Source: Pelargonium cotyledonis (Eukaryota > Streptophyta > Magnoliopsida > Geraniales > Geraniaceae). From it: a stretch of 23,995 nt of DNA. Of the stretch, positions 19,133-23,995 are shown piece after piece. The position numbers and the translations under genes were made by a program. The stretch lies in NCBI GenBank assembly GCA_036897625.1, contig JAYMTA010000811.1, positions 1-23,995 of the forward strand, written 5' to 3'. The notes below the pieces were generated by a model. The model ran no database searches and was not told where the DNA came from. It worked only from the letters and a program-made list of their open reading frames with translations. The stretch's first letter is position 1. Each line of letters opens with the position of its first letter.

Positions 19133-19967
19133 GAGCTTGTTTGGTAAAACTGCAAGTTGCTGGAAGTGAATGGATGTTGCTGAAAGTAATTATAGTTGGA
19201 AGTTGAGTTTTATGTTTAGTAAAAAATAGTTGGAAAGATGTATGATATATTAAAATGACCAAAATAGACATGCTACAGTGCTCTGCTTCCGCTTCTGCCG
19301 TGCTTCTTTAGCTTTCACCACCGTGCTTTAGTGCTATTTTAGATCTAGGTTTTAGTTCTTCTCTTCTCTCTTTTTTCTTGAGAAATGATGAAAGTATGTA
19401 ATCTTTTTAATAAATTGAATTGTTTGATTTTGAGTGATTGATGAATATTATGATAGTCAATTTTCTTCTACTCTCTCAATTTATTTGGGTTCAATTTGGA
19501 GCTAATTGATTTTGGGTGAGTTTTTTTTTTTTTTTTTTTTTAAACTAATTAGTTGAGTTACACAATAGGGGGTAGCTCTCCCCTTTAAACCCCACCCCAC
19601 CTGACGCAATGAGATTTGAACCCACGACCTCTCACATGGAGATGTATGTTATTGACCATTGCGTCATCCCCTATGAGACATTTTGGGTGAGTTTTGACTT
19701 TGAAAATATAGCCGTTGAAGGGTAAAATCAGTTTAGATTTGGTGGCATTATGGTCTTTTCATACCATCAAAGAGCAGCTGCAGCTGCAGCTGCTACAGTA
19801 TCCTGCCGCTTCATTTTTGGGGTTGTAAGAAAATCATTGCTTCCAGCTGCACAATGCCCATTTTTGCTGGAAGCTGTGATTTTTAATCTTTTTGCCAAAC
19901 AACTGCAACACCATACAGCTGGAAGTTGCACAACTTCCAGCTACAAGAATTTTTACCAAACAAGCAC
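19133..19967. mobile_element. PIF/Harbinger-like MITE, about 835 bp including a nested SINE
   Basis: The left end GAGCTTGTTTGGTAAAA and the inverted right end GTGCTTGTTTGGTAAAA differ at one of 17 positions. TAA flanks both sides (19130-19132 and 19968-19970), the PIF/Harbinger target duplication. Subterminal GCTGGAAGT / ACTTCCAGC motifs are repeated near both ends, including CAGCTGGAAGTTGCACAACTTCCAGC at the right. A GCAGCTGCAGCTGCAGCTGC run lies at about 19774-19793. Without the SINE the element is about 665 bp. No transposase. Confidence 0.75.
19525..19679 (-). mobile_element. tRNA-derived SINE, about 155 bp, with 16-bp target duplications
   Basis: Read on the - strand: a 5' tRNA-like head with a box-A-like TGACGCAATGG and a box-B-like GTGGGTTCAAATCTC, spaced as in RNA polymerase III promoters, then a GGGGTGGGG body and a poly(A) tail (21 T on the + strand, 19521-19541). 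The same 16-mer ATTTTGGGTGAGTTTT flanks it at 19509-19524 and 19680-19695; the last four T on the left merge with the tail. It inserted into the 835-bp MITE, so it is younger. Perfect duplications suggest a fairly recent event. The AGAGGTCGTGGGTTCAAAT core is common to plant SINEs. Confidence 0.88.
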
Positions 19968-19970
19968 TAA

Positions 19971-20560
19971 ATACCACTCTCCATCTCAACCTTTCAAGCT
20001 CCAAATTCTTGAGCATTTTTTTAGAACACTCGTAAGTCTCCAAAAGGCAGTTATATATTCATTACAAACGTGTCATCTCACAAGAATAATAACTTTTTTG
20101 TTTTAATTTTGTAACGAGAAGAACTATAAATAAATAGATTTTTTTTTATAAAGACTCTCTTAGTCTTAGTGGATCTAAATTTACTAACACTCGAAAGTTG
20201 TTATAAAACATGGATGGTCAAGGCCTCAAAACCCCATAACTTGATCGAACTTGCACCAATTTTAAATATGTGTTTGACATTTTCCTAACTCTACCAGAAA
20301 TTTGAATAGCGGCTTTGGCTGACGCTCGCATTTAACTCTAGATTTGAACTTAAAATCCGGTCCGATCCAATTCAAACCAAATTTTAACACTTCCGGTTTT
20401 GATAGTTATCCCAAACACCCAAAATGATCCTAAAGTTCGGATTGGTGTTAGTAACTAGATTTAGTTAAATCCATTTTCTTCACTGCCGCCAAATGAGCTG
20501 CGGATTGTTGATGATTTTTTCAGGAAAATTACCACTGTAAATACACATTAATTACACTTA
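19971..20560. other. Spacer upstream of the methyltransferase gene
   Basis: AT-rich, no gene seen. A block CCACTCTCCATCTCAA directly after the MITE (about 19973) recurs at about 20564 in the probable leader of the methyltransferase gene, with further weak similarity over about 30 bp, so a small duplication may have occurred. Confidence 0.4.
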
Positions 20561-20850
20561 AATGCCACTCTCCATCTCAAGCTCTCAATTTCAGATTCAT
20601 AAATTGGAAAGATCCAATTTTACTTTCACTCTCACTTCCTTATTAAGAAACGGATCGATCTCTTTTGTCTCTTCCTTTATTTCAAGATTCAGTTGGTGAC
20701 AACCAACAAAAACTTTTTTTGTTAATACAAATCAGATCTGATAACTGAAACTAGCTGGATTTGGAAAGTGAAAGGAGTAGTTAAGAGGAGCTAAAGTGAC
20801 TAGCTCGAGAGCTTGCTCGTTTCTGGGTTTTGTCCTGCGTCTTCATCGAG
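20561..20850 (+). promoter_or_regulatory. Probable 5'-UTR exon of the methyltransferase gene
   Basis: The stretch is pyrimidine-rich early on (CTCTTTTGTCTCTTCC) and ends TTCATCGAG before GTGGGT, a plausible donor at 20851. The coding exon is preceded by a TTTTCAG acceptor ending at 21907, only 32 bp before the start codon. A long leader intron between them is inferred. The transcription start is not visible. Confidence 0.4.
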
Positions 20851-21907
20851 GTGGGTTTTGGGTTTTGATCCAATTCAGTTCAGAAAAATGGAAGCTTCAT
20901 GGATTTAGATTGTGTTTCTGAATGTGGGTCCTTTTTGTTTTTGGTCGGTTGTCAGTGGCTTGGTGCTAGACCCCACCAACAGCACCTACATCTGTTCTAC
21001 TTTTGTGTGAGTGTGTAGATTGTTTGTTTGATTGATTTGGATGATGTTTGTGTACTGTGATTCGTCTTCTGGTTCTGTTTTGTTAGCTTTTATGACGATT
21101 CTCAATCCATTCTTCAATTGTACTTCGATGATGATTTGATGTCTCTGGTTTTGTCGGCCATTTGTGTTTTTAGTTTTTATCAAGTTGCTTTGGCTCTTAT
21201 GTTGAGGGTTTATGTGTTGTTTTGTTTAATTGAAACTGATTATTGATATGGAACTTTTGTTTATTTAGATTTTGTTGTCTTATTTTGTGATTGTGAAGCA
21301 TGAGATTTGTGGATCCATGCTGTTTTAAGTGTTCTAATTGTGTACTTTATGCTGTTTGTGTGCTGAATTCATGAATGTACTGAGAAATTGAGTGCAGATC
21401 TATGTCTGAGACACGCCATTTAGTTGGTTTGCTAATTTAGCCATACTAATTTGAACCTGATAATTGCTATGAAACTTTTGTTTACTTAGATTTATGGATT
21501 CTTTCTGATTCAATTTGTCTAGTTGTGCAGTTTATGCTGCGTGTGCTGAATTGTGTATGTATTGAGAAATTGACTGCAGATCTCATTTTGAGACGCTCCA
21601 TTTTGTAGTTTTGCTGATTTAGCCACACTAAATTGAAACTGATAATTGCTATGAACTTATGTTTATTTAGATATTGTTGCATCATTTGTGATTGTGAGGC
21701 ATGAGATTTATGGATTATTGCTGTTATAACTGGTATATTTGTACATTTTATGCTATTTGTGTGATGATTTCATGGATGTATTGAGAATTTGAGTGCATAT
21801 CTCATCCTGACTCCTGAGACACTCCATTTTGTTGCTTTGCTGATTTAGCCATACTACATGAAAAGTCCCTTTACGTGTTTCGTGTTTGTTTGCATTTTGA
21901 TTTTCAG
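20851..21907 (+). other. Probable 5'-UTR intron of the methyltransferase gene
   Basis: The sequence is T-rich with alternating GTTTTG runs, as plant leader introns often are, and ends with TTTTGATTTTCAG. It contains three tandem units (21230-21857). Open frames inside are low-complexity shadows. Confidence 0.45.
21230..21857. repeat. Three tandem imperfect repeat units (about 221, 182 and 225 bp)
   Basis: Units start with TTGAAACTGAT-like sequence at 21230, 21451 and 21633. Each contains, in order, GAACTT.TGTTTA.TTAGAT, TTTATGCT, TGTATTGAGAA.TTGA, TGCAGATCTCAT-like, TGAGAC.C.CCATTTTGT and TTTGCTGATTTAGCCATACTA. Unit 2 lacks about 37 bp present in units 1 and 3, from just after TTTAGAT to GAGAT; AGAT stands at both edges of the missing segment. 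The array fills more than half of the leader intron. Confidence 0.9.
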
Positions 21908-21939
21908 TATCTCTTCCGAGCAGTCAGTGAGTTTGAAAG

Positions 21940-23579
21940 ATGATGGGTGGAGCACTTCACCGGGGTTCATCCGGTGGACGGATTTCGAGTCTGGATTCAT
22001 CAGATTCTTGGATGAAAGACAGAACGGAGAAGGAAGACATGGAGAAAGGCCGATTTTCTTCAGATCACAAATCTCCTTCCGATCGTTCCCTCCTTGATCT
22101 GATATTTGCTAGCTGTTCTTCCAAATCTGGTTTTGCTGAAAGTAGTGCCGGGTTTGATCCATTCGGCTATGGAGTTGCTAGAGGAAACATGGTTTTGCAG
22201 TTTATTAGGTTTAGTTTACTTCTTGCAGTGTTTGTTGCCTTGTCTGGATCTGTTTGGTGGATGTTATCTGTATCAACAACATCGAGAGATTATATCTCAA
22301 GAGGGAATTTGTGGTTCCAAGAGCGAATCATATCGGAATTAGCGTACATAGGAGAAATCTCCATGGGGTCCGCCAAGCTAAGTGAAGTAGAATTTTGTTC
22401 GCATGAGTTTGAAAATTACGTCCCTTGCTATAACCTCTCCGAGAATACTGCATCGGGCTATTCGAATGGTAAAGAGTATGATCGGCAGTGTACACATGCT
22501 TCAAAAAAAAGTTGTTCGGTTCTTCCACCGGAAAATTACAAGATTCCTCTTAGTTGGCCGACTGGCAAAGATGTCATCTGGTTTTCCAATGTTAAAATCT
22601 CGGCTCAAGAGGTTCTTTCTTCGGGAAGTTTAACCAAAAGGTAGATCTTCATTTATTTTTGTAGCCAACATATCTTTTTGATCTGTTTTCGATGTATCTA
22701 CCTACTAATTGTTGGTCCCAGCATCAACAGAATCGATTTTTTAAGTGAAGGTAATGATATATTGCAGGATGATGATGTTAGAGGACAATCAAATTTCCTT
22801 CCTCTCAGGTTCTGCAGTCGATGAATATTCAGATACAATTGCAAAAATGATTGGGCTGACGGATATGTCTTCTTTTAATGAGGCTGGGGTAAGAGAACCT
22901 TTCACATATAAGTATGAATAGATATTTGCAGGAGAATGGACATTATGGCCATAAGACTCATAGCCAAATATATTGTGGATGCTTCATGTATTGTTTTGTA
23001 GTGTTTTTGAACCAATGTGTGCACTACTTGAGTGGCGTGTTGAGCTTGTGTTTGGTATTATTATTTATTGGAAAAACTAATCTCATAATTGAACCCTAGT
23101 TAATGTCCCTACGATTGCTGATTGCTTCAACCATGACTTATTGATTCTTGTTTGTCTTCGAAAAATAAATCGCGGTACCAACCAAAGGGCAAATTGTTTG
23201 CATATCTTATAGTCTGTACGATAATTCCCGTTTACATTTAAAGGAAGGACCGGAAGTTTTCGCTCTTCTCTCTTCATCAACATACGTTTTGCTGCTAACT
23301 TTTATTATTTCTCTTTTGGTTTTGTTCTTCTTTTGCAGATTAGAACTGTCCTGGATATTGGCTGTGGATATGGTAGCTTTGGAGCACATCTTGTTTCTAA
23401 ACAAATATTGACTACGTGCATTGCGGGTTATGAGGCGTCAGGCAGTCAAGTTCAACTAACCCTAGAAAGAGGCCTTCCTGGAATGATTGGTTCTTTTATC
23501 TCAAAGCAGTTACCGTATCCATCCCTTTCCTTTGATATGTTGCATTGTGCATGGTGCGGAATTGAATGGGATGAGAAAG
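21940..23579 (+). CDS. QUASIMODO2-LIKE (PMT4/PMT5-type) Golgi methyltransferase, 5' part
   Basis: Three exons are visible: 21940-22640, 22768-22888 and 23339-23579, giving about 354 residues of a protein usually near 600. The next exon lies beyond the window. Residues 1-84 form a polar, Ser-rich cytosolic tail, followed by one membrane span (about 85-111), as in type II Golgi proteins. The lumenal part has the family pattern C-x-H-EFENYVPCYN, a conserved DRQC, SCSVLPPENYKIPLSWPTGKDVIWFSNV, then the AdoMet-binding motif I VLDIGCGYGSFGAHL (about 278-292) and LPYPSLSFDMLHCAWCGIEWDEK. This is the DUF248/Methyltransf_29 family, whose QUA2 branch acts in pectin (homogalacturonan) methylation and cell adhesion; QUL1/QUL2 affect vascular growth. 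Specific activity is inferred. The ATG at 21940 is followed by a second ATG at 21943; either could start. No break seen. Confidence 0.9.
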
Positions 23580-23652
23580 GTAATCGATTAAAGCTATTAT
23601 AGCGGTGGTAATTTGTCTTCGTTACTTGCAAAACCACTCACTACAAACTAGA

Positions 23653-23911
23653 ACTCACTCCGTCCCAAAATTGAGTGTCCACTTCTCTAAAAAAAAAAAA
23701 AAAAAAATTGGCCCAACTTGATTGTCCACTTTTATGCGTAGGAAGTGAATTATGCATGAATTACCAATAATATCCATTAAAAAGTTGGTTAAAACTCATT
23801 GAGTTTGTTACGAACACATGGGGGTATAAGGAAGAACTTCTAATTCTAACTAACTTATCCCTAATTTTTACCCAAATGGGAAAGTGAACACTCATTTTGT
23901 GAGAGATGGAG
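23653..23911. mobile_element. Stowaway-like MITE in methyltransferase intron 3
   Basis: The left end reads CTCACTCCGTCCCAAAATTG followed by AGTGTCCAC. The right side has GTGAACACTCATTTTGTGAG, the inverted counterpart. The exact right end is blurred by the adjoining G and GA tracts, and no clean TA duplication can be read there. An 18-20 base A run interrupts it near 23690-23708. The shared GAGTGTC-type motif links it to the element at 2366. Confidence 0.6.
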
Positions 23912-23912
23912 A

Positions 23913-23995
23913 GGGGGGGGGGGGGGGGGGGGAGAGTAAGAGATTGATAGGGAGAGATAGAGAGAGAGAGATTGAGGGGGAGAGTGAGAGATTGA
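23913..23995. repeat. 20-base G homopolymer followed by GA-rich tract
   Basis: Twenty G in a row (23913-23932) lead into GAGAGA-type repeats up to the window edge. Such a run could form a G-quadruplex on the + strand, and its length is error-prone in sequencing. Confidence 0.9.

Larger units (their letters stand above)
23580..23995 (+). other. Start of methyltransferase intron 3 (window ends inside it)
   Basis: The donor is GTAATC after AAAG, leaving one base of the next codon. No acceptor followed by recognisable methyltransferase sequence appears before the window ends. The intron contains a Stowaway-like element, a 20-base G run and GA-rich repeats. Confidence 0.7.

Noticed and set aside
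19590..19680. A functional tRNA gene
   Set aside because: Box A- and B-like motifs are present, but there is no cloverleaf with paired acceptor ends. The poly(A) tail and target duplications identify a SINE.
19750..20106. 118-codon + strand frame
   Set aside because: It covers the right end of the 835-bp MITE; the alanine run comes from the GCAGCT repeat in that element.
21858..22097. Upstream ATG frame as the methyltransferase start
   Set aside because: It is in a different frame from the conserved protein and crosses the likely leader-intron acceptor at 21907.
1..23995. A multi-gene cluster or CRISPR-like, phage or bacterial system
   Set aside because: The genes are unrelated eukaryotic genes with introns. 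There are no regular spaced repeats and no operon-like packing.

Overview
This is nuclear DNA from a plant, most likely a core eudicot. The genes are intron-rich with GT-AG introns and AT-rich spacers, two proteins carry chloroplast transit peptides, one gene is a plant-only secreted peptide, and the mobile elements (Stowaway-like, PIF/Harbinger-like, tRNA-derived SINE) are typical of plants. There is no sign of bacterial, viral or organelle DNA. I could not fix the genus.

I assembled five protein genes by hand from their splice sites. (1) A cysteine-rich EPFL-type signalling peptide, + strand, two exons, 3982-5100. (2) A chloroplast HAD phosphatase of the CbbY-like type, + strand, eleven exons, 6682-9316, 305 residues. 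(3) A chloroplast type-A DnaJ chaperone (DJA6/DJA7 type), - strand, seven coding exons, 14283-10841, 454 residues, with a probable 5'-UTR exon near 15611-15830. (4) A 112-residue LSM-domain protein resembling the NatC auxiliary subunit NAA38, - strand, 16618-16280, intronless coding region. (5) The 5' part of a QUASIMODO2-LIKE (PMT4/PMT5-type) Golgi methyltransferase, + strand, from 21940 and running off the right edge. Genes 2 and 3 converge tail to tail. From memory their Arabidopsis counterparts carry adjacent locus numbers (At4g39970 and At4g39960), so this pair looks like conserved microsynteny. The five genes do not form one pathway.

The spacers and introns hold many short non-autonomous elements. 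A family of 160-257 bp elements flanked by TA, with termini close to GAGCTGACAATTT, occurs at least five times (3153, 5185, 8666, 10185, 17008). Two larger elements have PIF/Harbinger-like TTA/TAA target duplications (1807-2310 and 19133-19967). The second contains a tRNA-derived SINE with a 16-bp perfect target duplication. Two Stowaway-like elements lie at 2366 and about 23653. There are three sets of non-TE duplications: three tandem units in the 5'-UTR intron of the methyltransferase gene, a 398-bp copy of the DnaJ leader/intron region moved about 2.9 kb, and diverged tandem repeats after the HAD gene and inside the DnaJ leader intron.

I found no new multi-gene system. The points most worth a second look are the TA-flanked element family, the SINE-in-MITE nest, the duplicated DnaJ leader, the tandem repeats in the methyltransferase leader intron, and the upstream AUGs that overlap the EPFL start.
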